A DNA stretch of 31,436 nucleotides from positions 1-31,436 of the forward strand of contig SFGI01000044.1 in the NCBI GenBank assembly GCA_004557645.1, read 5' to 3'. The translations under genes were made by a program, and so were the position numbers. Of the stretch, positions 15,710-24,322 are shown one piece after another. Origin of the DNA: [Eubacterium] saphenum (lineage in GTDB: Bacteria > Bacillota > Clostridia > Lachnospirales > Anaerotignaceae). How positions within the stretch are numbered: position 1 is the stretch's first letter; each line of letters opens with the position of its first letter. The notes below the pieces were generated by a model, which had not been told where the DNA came from, searched no databases, and saw only the letters and a program-made list of their open reading frames with translations.

Positions 15710-17230
15710 TTAAAATCTTCTTCTGCCGCCTCTGCGTCTTCTTCTGCCGCTTCCGCCCATGTTCAGACCGGAGCCAAAGCTGTAGCCGCCTCTGCGTCTG
15801 CTGTTTCTGCGATTGCCGATGAATTTGATGACAAGGATGACAACAGCGATCACCACGATGATGCCAACCAGTGTCAGGATCCCCTTCAGGGTAAACAGGT
15901 TTTTAAAGAAATAGCCAATGGAACTGAAGATCGTACCCTTGGATACATCTCTGCCTGCGTAAACAGGTGCTTCCAGAACCATCTCATAGGCTTCATCATA
16001 GGTTACTGTTGCTTTCAGGCTATCCCCGGCAGATGTAGGCAGGAAAGTAACCATATCTTCTTTAAATACCACTGGAAGGGTATCCCCTTCGGATTTTTTA
16101 TGTTTTGTTAAAGGAACCTCTTCAATGGCAGCATTTGCTTTCGCTATCTCGACCTTCTGATAGTTGTTGAAGCCATATTCAAAAAGGTTCTTCGCATCCA
16201 GCCAGCGATTCGGGTCTTCGGAATGGAAAACCACTGCGATCAGCTGTACATCATTTTTTTCCGCTGCCGCCGTTACGCAATCCCCAGCTTCATCTGTGAA
16301 ACCGGTCTTGATGCCTGTTGCATAAGGATAGTTATATTCCCCATCCGTAATAAGCAGGTTATGGCTGCGCCATGCGTATTCCTGTGTCTTCATGTTTTCA
16401 TTGCTTTCAAACATGTTATCTGCGCCATTGCCGGAAAAGCTCTTTTCATTGGCGATCTCCGCCAGTGTTTCATTTTCCATGAAAGCTCTGGCGATCAGTG
16501 CCATGTCGTGGGCTGTAGTATAATGATCTTCCGAATGATAGCCGTGGGCATTGGCAAAATGGCTGTTCGTTGCCCCCAGTTTTTCCGCTTTTTGATTCAT
16601 CAGATCTGTGAAAACAGCTTCACATTTGGCAAAACCAAGGCTTTCATCATTTTCAGCTCTTTTTGCTACCGCGGCGGCAACCACGTTGGCAGAATCGTTC
16701 CCGGAAGGAATGATCAGACCTCTGATGGCATTTTTAATGGTCAGGGTTTCTCCCAGCTGATGGCCTGCCTTACTGGAGTCCAGAGACACTTCGTTGATCT
16801 CGGTGCCGACCTTGATGAGTTCTTCGGGTTCAAAATAATCCAAAGCCACCAGAGCCGTCAGCATTTTTGTCATGCTGGCAGGATACATCTTCTGGTCGGG
16901 ATTTTTTTCAAATAAAATCGTCCCTGTGGATGCTTCGATCAGAATCGCCGCAGATGCCTCCACGCTGGGCGCACCGTCAGCAGCCAGAACAGCATCCTGC
17001 AAATCACCTTTTTTTGCCACAGGCAGGGCTGCGTCCTCGCCGCTCTCCCCGTTTTCACCTGAAGATGCAGCGTCTTCGCCGCTGTTTTCGCCCTCTGTAT
17101 CCATATTTTCTTCACTAACCACAGCATTTTCTTCCTGCAGTTCTGCCTGATCCTTTCCGCAGCCGGCTGCACCAAGGGCTACCGCTGCCGCCAAAAATAA
17201 AGCAATATATTTTGCGAAAGATCTTTTCAT
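15710..17230 (-). CDS. D-alanyl-D-alanine carboxypeptidase (S11/DacF type) with Arg-rich tail
   Basis: Penicillin-binding carboxypeptidase that trims the terminal D-Ala of peptidoglycan stem peptides outside the membrane. The protein has 506 aa. An N-terminal signal (MKRSFAKYIALFLAAAVALG) ends in AAGC with Cys24, so it may be a lipoprotein. A Glu/Ser/Gly-rich linker (about 30-75) leads to the serine peptidase domain with SMTK (Ser119, Lys122), SGN (176-178) and KTG near 313. A C-terminal beta domain, a transmembrane helix at about 450-471 and a 33-residue tail with 13 Arg follow, unlike the short amphipathic anchor of classical DacA. The ATG at 17230 has AAAGGAG seven bases upstream and overlaps the preceding stop by 4 nt. 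Last gene of the miaB unit. Confidence 0.93.
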   Translation of the reverse strand: MKRSFAKYIALFLAAAVALGAAGCGKDQAELQEENAVVSEENMDTEGENSGEDAASSGENGESGEDAALPVAKKGDLQDAVLAADGAPSVEASAAILIEASTGTILFEKNPDQKMYPASMTKMLTALVALDYFEPEELIKVGTEINEVSLDSSKAGHQLGETLTIKNAIRGLIIPSGNDSANVVAAAVAKRAENDESLGFAKCEAVFTDLMNQKAEKLGATNSHFANAHGYHSEDHYTTAHDMALIARAFMENETLAEIANEKSFSGNGADNMFESNENMKTQEYAWRSHNLLITDGEYNYPYATGIKTGFTDEAGDCVTAAAEKNDVQLIAVVFHSEDPNRWLDAKNLFEYGFNNYQKVEIAKANAAIEEVPLTKHKKSEGDTLPVVFKEDMVTFLPTSAGDSLKATVTYDEAYEMVLEAPVYAGRDVSKGTIFSSIGYFFKNLFTLKGILTLVGIIVVIAVVILVIKFIGNRRNSRRRGGYSFGSGLNMGGSGRRRRRGGRRRF

Positions 17231-18156
17231 TTCGAAACTCCTTTCTGCTTTTTCCATTTTTTCTTCTCTTCCAGTTCCCGTTTCAGGGCTTTCAATTCTT
17301 CATCAAACCCCTTGGAACGCAGCCCGGGATAGGCATTCATCAAACGCCGCTCGATCAAACTGCTTCGATTGAGGGCATTGACACGGGTTTCCATTTTTTC
17401 TTTGATTTCGTTCATCATGTATTCTCTGCGAAGCCGTTCTTCTTCCCGCAGCAGCTGGATCTGTTCGTCTTCTTCTGCGATGCGTTCCTTCAGTTCCCGC
17501 AGCATTTCTACAGCGGGCATATTTTCAAAGTGGGCAATGATCTCCTGTCGGGTACCATAAAGCTTGGTGCCTTCCAATTTTTCCCGCAGATGAGCATGGG
17601 CTTCGCTGAGGGCTGCCAGTTTTTCATTGAACCGCAGGACATGCAGCACGGTGATAGTGGTATCCACAGCCAGATAAGCCAGAAGCAGCGTGCCCACCAA
17701 TTCGCCCCATGTTCTGGGGATCGCCGCTACAAAGCCCGCAATTGCAGGCTGCACCACCCGCATCACAAAAGCAGATATGATGCCCCATTCCAAAGAACGC
17801 TCCAGACAGACACGTCCTTTGATGTTGAATGGTTTTTCCGAATAATCCCACCATGTGGCATGGAACAGCTTTTCCATGGCTGCCCCAATCAAATATTCTA
17901 CCACAGTGGCAATGAGAAAGCCACCCAAAAACAACAGAGGGATGCTTTCTGCCACAGGACCCAGGGCAAGAATGATCAGCAATGCCCCTGTGCCATAAAT
18001 GGGACACATGGGGCCATTGACAAAGCCGCGATTGACCCATTTTTTTGTGGTGATAGAAACAAAAGCCGATTCCATGGCCCAGCCCAGAAAGCTGTAGATC
18101 ATAAAATAAGCATATAATTCAAAAAAAGTATAATCGAACCAAAGGGTCGACCACAT
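17227..18156 (-). CDS. CmpB-family (putative ABC transporter type IV) membrane protein with coiled-coil tail
   Basis: A 309-aa membrane protein. The N-terminal half has four to six hydrophobic segments and the family pattern YSFLGWAMESAFVSI, then NRGFVNGPMCPIYGTGALL, and WWDYSEKPFNIKGRVCLE. These match the ABC_trans_CmpB family, common in Firmicutes and named as a putative permease without proven substrate. From about residue 180 to the end it is highly charged (Glu/Lys/Arg) and predicted by eye to be coiled coil, facing the cytoplasm. GAAGGG precedes the ATG at 18156 by six bases. The stop overlaps the start of the carboxypeptidase gene as ATGA, so the two are translationally coupled, suggesting an envelope role. 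No ATPase partner is nearby. Confidence 0.85.
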   Translation of the reverse strand: MWSTLWFDYTFFELYAYFMIYSFLGWAMESAFVSITTKKWVNRGFVNGPMCPIYGTGALLIILALGPVAESIPLLFLGGFLIATVVEYLIGAAMEKLFHATWWDYSEKPFNIKGRVCLERSLEWGIISAFVMRVVQPAIAGFVAAIPRTWGELVGTLLLAYLAVDTTITVLHVLRFNEKLAALSEAHAHLREKLEGTKLYGTRQEIIAHFENMPAVEMLRELKERIAEEDEQIQLLREEERLRREYMMNEIKEKMETRVNALNRSSLIERRLMNAYPGLRSKGFDEELKALKRELEEKKKWKKQKGVSK

Positions 18157-18192
18157 ACGAATCCCTTCTTTGCGAATAGATTTCCCCGTATG

Positions 18193-19131
18193 TTACAATA
18201 TGTTCCCTTCCTTTAAATAATCCAGCACATCCTCCAAGGCCTCTTCGCCCGTAGCCTTGCTCATGTCTATCCAAAGACCCTCGATCTGCCGCCGGAACCA
18301 TGTCAGCTGCCGCTTGGCAAATCGTCTGGTGTTGGTTTTCAGCTGTGTCACAGATTCTTCCAGGGTGCATTCCCCATTAAAATAAGGAATGAATTCCTTG
18401 TAACCAATGCCCTGCATGGAAACCAAATCTGGCGTATAGCCCCTGTCCAGCAGCCCCTTCACTTCCTCCAACAGCCCTTGCTTCAGCATCAGATCGATCC
18501 GCAGTTCGATGCGCTCATATAGCTTTTCTCTGTCCATGGTCAGGATGATGACTGCTGCATCATAAGGCGTTTCCTTTTCCTTCTGCTCTGCATTATGTTT
18601 GGAAAACTTCTGCCCCGTCAGGTAATGATATTCCAAAGCACGGGTGACACGCTTCACATTATTTGCATGGATGTTTGCGGCATATTCAGGATCGATTTCC
18701 TGCAATCTTTCATAAAGGACTTCAGGTCCCTGTTCCTGGGCCAGTTTGTAACATTCCTCACGATAGGAAGTATCGTTTTCTGTTTCCGTGAAGTCATTAT
18801 CATATAAAAGAGCATTGATATAGAAGCCTGTGCCGCCAACAAGGATAGGGATTTTCCCTTTCGCCCAGATCTCTTCCATATAGGCTTTCGCCTTTTGCTG
18901 GAAGATCATCACGTTGTATTCCTCATCCGGATCGAATTCATCGATGAGATAATGGGGCACGCCGTCGGCTTCCTCGGGGGTCACCTTTGCCGTCCCGATA
19001 TCCATATATCTGTATACCTGCATGGAATCTGCAGAAATGATCTCTCCGCCGATCTCCTTCGCCAGCTTGATGGAAAATCCTGTTTTGCCGCAGGCGGTGG
19101 GCCCGCCAATGACGATCAGTGGTCTTTTCAT
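18193..19131 (-). CDS. miaA: tRNA dimethylallyltransferase
   Basis: Transfers a dimethylallyl group to N6 of A37 in tRNAs reading UNN codons, giving i6A, the substrate of MiaB. The 312-aa protein starts MKRPLIVIGGPTACGKT, with the P-loop at about 9-17, then IISADSMQVYRYMDIGTAKV, the DxxQ-type motif that selects the tRNA base, and VPHYLIDEFDPDEEYNV. Further hallmarks are ILVGGTGFYINALLY, NVKRVTRALEYH and GIGYKEFIPYFNGE, and TRRFAKRQLTWFRR at the end. The ATG at 19131 is supported by AAAGGTGA four bases upstream; a longer in-frame reading to 19197 would overlap mutL. It follows mutL by 28 nt. Confidence 0.96.
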   Translation of the reverse strand: MKRPLIVIGGPTACGKTGFSIKLAKEIGGEIISADSMQVYRYMDIGTAKVTPEEADGVPHYLIDEFDPDEEYNVMIFQQKAKAYMEEIWAKGKIPILVGGTGFYINALLYDNDFTETENDTSYREECYKLAQEQGPEVLYERLQEIDPEYAANIHANNVKRVTRALEYHYLTGQKFSKHNAEQKEKETPYDAAVIILTMDREKLYERIELRIDLMLKQGLLEEVKGLLDRGYTPDLVSMQGIGYKEFIPYFNGECTLEESVTQLKTNTRRFAKRQLTWFRRQIEGLWIDMSKATGEEALEDVLDYLKEGNIL

Positions 19132-19159
19132 AAACTCACCTTTTTCTTCTGGAATCCGT

Positions 19160-21160
19160 TCAATTCTGGATGCGTTTGAACATTTTTTCCATTTCATATT
19201 TTGTCAATTCGATAATGGTCGGTCTGCCGTGGGGGCAGGTAAAGGGATGTTCCAGCTTGAGCAGCTGGTGGATGAGGGCTTCCGCCTCTCTCATACTCAA
19301 CACATCATGGCCTTTTACCGCTGCTTTGCATGCCATAGTGGCTACCGCCAGTATTTTTGTATCATAAACGTTTGAGATACGTTCCTCTGCCAGCCTGTCC
19401 AGAATATCCGTAAAGAAACCAATACTGCTGGGGTTCTGCAGCAGATAGGGCGTAGCCCGCAGAGCATATTTCCCGCCAAAATCCTCCAGTTCAAAGCCGA
19501 AGCTTTCCAGCAAATCTTTGTTGTCCTTCAAAACCTCGGTTTCCATGGGTGTCAGGTTCAGCATCAGGGGTGTCAGCATCCGCTGAGAAACCACCTGCTC
19601 CTCTTTGAAGCGGTTCATCAGTTCTTCATAGAGAATGCGTTCATGGGCTGCATGCTGGTCTATGAGATACAGACATTCTCCCTGCTCCACGATCCAGTAG
19701 GTGCGGAACACCTGTCCGATGATTCTATAATTCCGGAAGAAAGGCTTCTTTTCTTCTTTGCTTTCTTCCTGCTTTGGTGCTTCCTGCGGCTTTACAGGTT
19801 CTGTCTTTGGTGTTTCTTTTTCCTGCACAGGTTCTTTTTTCAAATAAGGCTCTGCCTTCTGGGCAACGCCGCTGGGGACGTTTTTCCGCTTCAGCAATTC
19901 ATCTACGCTTCTGCCGCCTAAAGAAATTCTGTCAGCCAAAGAAGGCTTTCCTGATTCCACAGTTTTTTCTGCTTTTGGCTGTTCTATCTTGGACAGGCTG
20001 GATTTTTCTGATTTCATTTTTTCCTGTTCCGGCTTCGCCCCAGCGCTTTCCGTAGCTCTGGGAGGTTCTTTTACAGGTTCCGGTCTTTTTTGTGCATCTG
20101 CCAAGGTCTGCTGTTCCGGTTCCGGCTGTTTTTCCCTGGGCTTCTTTTCCAAAACTGCCTTGGGGATCAGCACCGTTTCCTGCAATGCCTTGGAAACCGC
20201 CGTATAGAAAAATTCATATACTTCATCATCGTTTTTGAAGCGGACTTCCAGCTTCGCCGGATGGACGTTTACATCCACCAGTGCAGGCTCCACCTCCAGA
20301 TTCAGCACGAACACAGGGAATTTACCGATGAGAAGCTTTGTTTTATAAGCATCCTCCACCGCAGAGGAAACCACCTGATTTTTGATGAATCTGCCGTTGA
20401 TAAAGAGATTTTCATAGTTTCGGTTGGCTCTGCAAAGCTCCGGCTTGCCGATCAGACCGCTGACGGCGTATTCTCCTTTTTTGTAGACGATGGGCAGCAT
20501 ATTGTTTGCTGCATCTTTGCCATACACATAAAACACCGCCGTTTTAGGGTCATTATTGCCTGCCGTATGCAGCACTGTTGTGCCATTGTTGATATAATGG
20601 ATCGCCACTTCGGGATGCCCCAAGGCGATCTTGTTTACCAAGTCGGAGACATGACCGCTTTCAGTGGCAGGTTTTTTCAGAAATTTTCTGCGGGCAGGCA
20701 CGTTATAGAAGAGGTTTTTGACCGTAATGGACGTGCCTTCTCTGCAGGCAGTATCTTCCAGAACTTCAATCTCCCCTGCATTGATGCAGATACGAGTGCC
20801 CGTTTCCTCGTCCTTAGTCTTTGTCAGCATTTCCACCTGTGCCACAGCCGCAATACTGGCCAACGCCTCCCCGCGGAACCCCAGAGTAAAAATATGCTCC
20901 AGATCTTCGATCTGGCTCATTTTACTAGTGGCATGGCGCAGAAATGCGGACTTCACCTGTTCCTTTGGGATACCGCAGCCATTGTCCGCCACACGGATAT
21001 AGGAAATACCGCCTTCCTTGATCTCCACCGTCACACTGCTGGCGCCGGCGTCGATGGCGTTTTCTGTCAGTTCCTTTACCACGGATTTGGGGGATTCTAC
21101 CACTTCCCCTGCCGCTATTTTATTGATGGTTTTGGAGTCCAGCAGTCGGATTTTCTGCAT
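19160..21160 (-). CDS. mutL: DNA mismatch repair protein MutL (endonuclease type)
   Basis: Couples mismatch recognition by MutS to strand incision. The 666-aa protein has the N-terminal GHKL ATPase motifs ELTENAIDAGASSV, VADNGCGIP and TLGFRGEALASIA, and the transducer domain through NGRFIKNQVVSSA and DVNVHPAKLEVRF. A low-complexity Lys/Glu/Pro linker covers about residues 340-475. The C-terminal dimerisation domain has DQHAAHERILYEEL, the metal-dependent endonuclease motif found in organisms lacking MutH, plus ACKAAVKGHD and CPHGRPTIIEL. GGAGGAG precedes the ATG. It follows mutS by 21 nt in the standard mutS-mutL pair. Confidence 0.97.
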   Translation of the reverse strand: MQKIRLLDSKTINKIAAGEVVESPKSVVKELTENAIDAGASSVTVEIKEGGISYIRVADNGCGIPKEQVKSAFLRHATSKMSQIEDLEHIFTLGFRGEALASIAAVAQVEMLTKTKDEETGTRICINAGEIEVLEDTACREGTSITVKNLFYNVPARRKFLKKPATESGHVSDLVNKIALGHPEVAIHYINNGTTVLHTAGNNDPKTAVFYVYGKDAANNMLPIVYKKGEYAVSGLIGKPELCRANRNYENLFINGRFIKNQVVSSAVEDAYKTKLLIGKFPVFVLNLEVEPALVDVNVHPAKLEVRFKNDDEVYEFFYTAVSKALQETVLIPKAVLEKKPREKQPEPEQQTLADAQKRPEPVKEPPRATESAGAKPEQEKMKSEKSSLSKIEQPKAEKTVESGKPSLADRISLGGRSVDELLKRKNVPSGVAQKAEPYLKKEPVQEKETPKTEPVKPQEAPKQEESKEEKKPFFRNYRIIGQVFRTYWIVEQGECLYLIDQHAAHERILYEELMNRFKEEQVVSQRMLTPLMLNLTPMETEVLKDNKDLLESFGFELEDFGGKYALRATPYLLQNPSSIGFFTDILDRLAEERISNVYDTKILAVATMACKAAVKGHDVLSMREAEALIHQLLKLEHPFTCPHGRPTIIELTKYEMEKMFKRIQN

Positions 21161-21181
21161 GTGTCTCCTCCTTCCTCAAAC

Positions 21182-23803
21182 TTACATCCCCTTGGCCTTT
21201 TTCTGCAGTTCAAAAAGAGTCTGCAGGGCTTCGATGGGGGTCATGGCCATCACGTCCAGCTTGGAGAGTTCATCCGCCAGCTGGGTTTCTGCCATGTTGA
21301 ACATATCTATCTGTTTCGCTGTTTCTTCCATCTGTTCCTTGGATTCTACAGCGATTTTTTTCGCTTTTTTCGTAATATCCGCCGCGTTCAGCTGTTTTAA
21401 GATCTGACCGCTGCGACGGATGACTTTATTGGGTAGGCCAGCCAGACGGGCTACCTGTACCCCATAGCTATGGTCTGCACCGCCCCGTTGGATCTTCCGC
21501 AGGAAAATGATATCCTCCCCCTGCTCCTGCACAGCAATGCAGTAATTCTTCACACCGGAAAGCTTGCCTTCCAGTTCGCTCAGCTCATGGTAATGGGTGG
21601 CAAACAAAGTCTTTGCACCGATCTGCTTCGTATCGGCAATATATTCCAGAACTGCCCATGCAATGGACAGACCATCGAAGGTACTGGTACCACGGCCGAT
21701 CTCGTCCAAAATCAGTAGGCTCTTGCTGGTGGCATTATTCAGGATATTCGCCACCTCCGTCATTTCCACCATGAAAGTACTCTGACCTGCGCTCAGGTCA
21801 TCGGAGGCACCCACACGGGTAAAAATACGGTCTACGATGCCGATATGGGCTTCTTCCGCAGGAACAAAGCTGCCGATCTGCGCCATCAAAACGATCAGAG
21901 CCGTCTGCCGCATATATGTAGATTTCCCCGCCATATTAGGGCCTGTGATGATAGCCAGTCGGGTATCCTCCTGATCCAAATAGGTATCGTTGGGGATGAA
22001 CTGCCCGTCCATCATTTTTTCCACCACAGGGTGTCTGCCGCCTTTGATATCGATGATATCTCCATCATCCACCACAGGTTTTGTATAATTCATGCTCTGG
22101 GCGACTTCTCCCAAAGACTGCAGGCAGTCGATGACAGAAACGATATAGGCGCAATACTGGATGCGTTCTACTTCCGCCGCAACTGCATTGCGGATCTCGC
22201 AGAACATATCGTATTCCAATGTGGTGATCTTATCTTCCGCCCCCAGAATCAGTTCTTCCAATTCCTTCAGTTCCGGAGTGATAAATCGTTCCGCATTGGC
22301 AAGGGTCTGCTTGCGGATATAGGTTTCCGGCACCATTTCCAGATTGGATTTTGTGATTTCGATATAATAGCCAAAAACTTTATTGTAACGCACTTTCAGG
22401 TTTTTGATACCTGTTTTTTCTCGTTCCTCTTCCTCTAACTGTTTGATCCATGTAGTGCCGTTTTCCTTGGCTTTTATGTAAGTATCCAATTCGTCATGGA
22501 AACCTTCCCGGATCATGCCGCCCTCTCGCACGGAGAAGGGAGGATCTTCCACGATAGCCTGAGAAATCAGCTGATGAATATTTTCCAGAGGGTCCAGCTG
22601 TTCATGGAGTTCCGTCAGATAAGGGCTTTCGCAGCTGCTCAAAATATTTTTCAGCAGAGGCAGATTTTCAATGGAATTTTTCAGTGCCGCCAAATCTCTG
22701 GCATTGGCATTCTGATAGACCACACGGGACATGATACGCTCAAAATCGTACATGGAACGAAGGATCTCCTTGATTTCCTCCCGCAGGAACAAATCATTGT
22801 AAAGTTCCGCCACCCCATCCAGACGTTTATTGATCTCGTCCTTGGAAAGGAGGGGCTGTTCCACCCACTTCCGCAGGAGTCTTGCGCCCATGGCTGTCTG
22901 GGTCTTATCCAGAACACTCAGCAAAGAGCCTTTTTTGCTCTTTTCCCGCATAGTCTCCGTCAGTTCCAGATTTCTGCGGCTGGAAACATCCAGCAGCATG
23001 AAATCTCCTGTGGTGTAATACTTCAGAGTAGAAATATGACTCAAGTCATTTTTCTGTGTCTCATTCAGGTACCACATCAAAGCACCGGAAGCAGAAACAG
23101 CCATCAGCTTTTTCTTCAGACCAAAGCCTTCCAAAGTTTTCACCTTGAAATGCTTCTGCAGAGTATCCTTTGCCGTATTGTAATCATACATACGGCTGTC
23201 GATATCATTGAGGTATAAGCGGAATCTCTGCTCGATCTCCTTCGCCAGGGGGCTATTCAGAAATTCCCCGTTGCAGATCAGCTCCGCAGGGGAAAAGCGA
23301 GCCGTTTCATCCAAAATTTTTGCCGCCGCCTGTATGCTGCCAAATTCCGTTGTCTGGAATTCACCGGTGGTGACATCGCAGACTGCAATGCCATAGCCGC
23401 TGTTGCTGCTGTAAACGGAGAGGATATAGTTGTTTTTGGTTTCATCCAAAACGGTATTGTCCACGACAGTACCGGGGGTGATGACACGGACAACATCCCG
23501 CTTTACCAAGCCCTTGGCCGCCTTAGGGTCTTCCACCTGTTCGCAGATCGCCACCTTATAGCCCTTCTCGATCAGGCGGGCAATATACCCATCTGCGGAA
23601 TGGAAAGGCACGCCGCACATAGGGGCTCTTTCTTCCTGCCCCCAGTCTTTTCCCGTCAGGGTGATCTCCAGTTCCTTGGATGCGATAACGGCATCCTCAA
23701 AAAACATTTCATAAAAATCCCCTAAACGAAAAAAAAGCAGGCAATGCTTATAGTTTTCTTTGATCTCAAAGTATTGCTGCATCATGGGTGTGATCTTCGC
23801 CAT
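21182..23803 (-). CDS. mutS: DNA mismatch repair protein MutS
   Basis: Recognises mismatches and small loops and recruits MutL. At 873 aa it has the usual length. The mismatch-binding domain holds the GDFYEMF motif (Phe-x-Glu type, about 28-34). The ATPase domain shows Walker A GPNMAGKSTYMRQ (about residue 620), GASDDLSAGQSTFMVEM, Walker B LLILDEIGRGTSTFDGLSIA, and TLFATHYHELSEL. The C-terminal part ends in a helical stretch near IEALQTLFELQKKAKGM. An AAGGAGG ribosome-binding site lies ten bases before the ATG. A 40-nt hairpin sits between this gene and the upstream ylbF-like gene. Confidence 0.98.
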   Translation of the reverse strand: MAKITPMMQQYFEIKENYKHCLLFFRLGDFYEMFFEDAVIASKELEITLTGKDWGQEERAPMCGVPFHSADGYIARLIEKGYKVAICEQVEDPKAAKGLVKRDVVRVITPGTVVDNTVLDETKNNYILSVYSSNSGYGIAVCDVTTGEFQTTEFGSIQAAAKILDETARFSPAELICNGEFLNSPLAKEIEQRFRLYLNDIDSRMYDYNTAKDTLQKHFKVKTLEGFGLKKKLMAVSASGALMWYLNETQKNDLSHISTLKYYTTGDFMLLDVSSRRNLELTETMREKSKKGSLLSVLDKTQTAMGARLLRKWVEQPLLSKDEINKRLDGVAELYNDLFLREEIKEILRSMYDFERIMSRVVYQNANARDLAALKNSIENLPLLKNILSSCESPYLTELHEQLDPLENIHQLISQAIVEDPPFSVREGGMIREGFHDELDTYIKAKENGTTWIKQLEEEEREKTGIKNLKVRYNKVFGYYIEITKSNLEMVPETYIRKQTLANAERFITPELKELEELILGAEDKITTLEYDMFCEIRNAVAAEVERIQYCAYIVSVIDCLQSLGEVAQSMNYTKPVVDDGDIIDIKGGRHPVVEKMMDGQFIPNDTYLDQEDTRLAIITGPNMAGKSTYMRQTALIVLMAQIGSFVPAEEAHIGIVDRIFTRVGASDDLSAGQSTFMVEMTEVANILNNATSKSLLILDEIGRGTSTFDGLSIAWAVLEYIADTKQIGAKTLFATHYHELSELEGKLSGVKNYCIAVQEQGEDIIFLRKIQRGGADHSYGVQVARLAGLPNKVIRRSGQILKQLNAADITKKAKKIAVESKEQMEETAKQIDMFNMAETQLADELSKLDVMAMTPIEALQTLFELQKKAKGM

Positions 23804-23841
23804 GGATGAACTTCCTCCTTCTCCCCTTTTTTACGAGCAAA

Positions 23842-23881
23842 CCCGAATAGAGGAAAATGCACGCACTTTCCCCCATTCGGG
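23842..23881 (-). other. Near-perfect 40-nt hairpin between the YlbF-family gene and mutS
   Basis: On the minus strand CCCGAAT (23875-23881) pairs with ATTCGGG (23842-23848), and the intervening arms continue the pairing with three G-U wobbles to about 18 bp, leaving a four-base loop. It is followed only by UUUG, so it is a weak terminator; it could instead be a partial terminator, a processing site or an mRNA-stabilising structure. A run of seven T precedes it. Confidence 0.7.
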
Positions 23882-23906
23882 CAAAAAAACAATATCTACG
23901 AAATGA

Positions 23907-24311
23907 TTAGTGGCAGCCGCCGCCGCAGGAAGAGCAGCAGCTAGGATCGCAGCCGCCAGCAGCTTCGGGTTCTTCGCCTGTCAGTGTTGCTGTGATGATG
24001 TTGAATACAGAATTCATGAAGTTGTTGAAGTTCTGTTCTGCAACATACAGATCGGAAGCCAGCTTGTTTGTTCTGATTGCTTCGCCTTTTGTTTTCATTC
24101 CTTCATTGAATGCTCTCTGTTCTTCAACGGAGATACCGCCAGCCTGCATTTTTGCTTCGAAATCGTAGTGCAGTTTTGTGTATTCTTCTACCAGTTTTGC
24201 GATTTCGGGGTCTTTTTCATAAGCTTCCTTTGCAGCCAGCAGTGCTTCAACCTGAGGAGTTTTCTGCAGTTCTTCGCCCAATGCTCTTGCCATTTCAAAT
24301 ACTGTTGCCAT
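23907..24311 (-). CDS. YlbF/YmcA family protein with cysteine-rich C-terminal tail
   Basis: A 134-aa mostly helical protein of the YlbF/YmcA (Com_YlbF) family. In B. subtilis, RicA (YmcA), RicF (YlbF) and RicT form a complex that binds Fe-S clusters and controls RNase Y-dependent mRNA maturation. The helical core runs MATVFEMARALGEELQKTPQ, then EAYEKDPEIAKLVEEY and LASDLYVAEQNFNNFMNSVF. The last residues, CDPSCCSSCGGGCH, contain five cysteines, fitting metal or Fe-S ligation. AAGGTGA is the ribosome-binding site, and only 11 nt separate it from miaB. The position between miaB and mutS equals that of ymcA in Bacillus, so a RicA-like role is likely but not shown. Confidence 0.88.
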   Translation of the reverse strand: MATVFEMARALGEELQKTPQVEALLAAKEAYEKDPEIAKLVEEYTKLHYDFEAKMQAGGISVEEQRAFNEGMKTKGEAIRTNKLASDLYVAEQNFNNFMNSVFNIITATLTGEEPEAAGGCDPSCCSSCGGGCH

Positions 24312-24322
24312 AATTTGTCACC

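Noticed and set aside
17227..18156. CmpB-family gene as part of an ABC transporter operon
   Set aside because: No ATPase or binding-protein gene is within the unit; the neighbours are miaA and a carboxypeptidase gene.
19700..20140. Lys/Glu/Pro-rich segment in mutL as possible frame error or insertion
   Set aside because: Low-complexity linkers between the ATPase and dimerisation domains are normal in MutL, and the frame stays open with both domains intact.
20090..21400. Long open frame on the plus strand opposite mutL and mutS, with many similar ones opposite topA, sbcC, tgt, mutS and miaB
   Set aside because: These are antisense shadows of strongly conserved minus-strand genes, rich in Phe, His, Cys and Ile, with no ribosome-binding sites and no recognisable domains.
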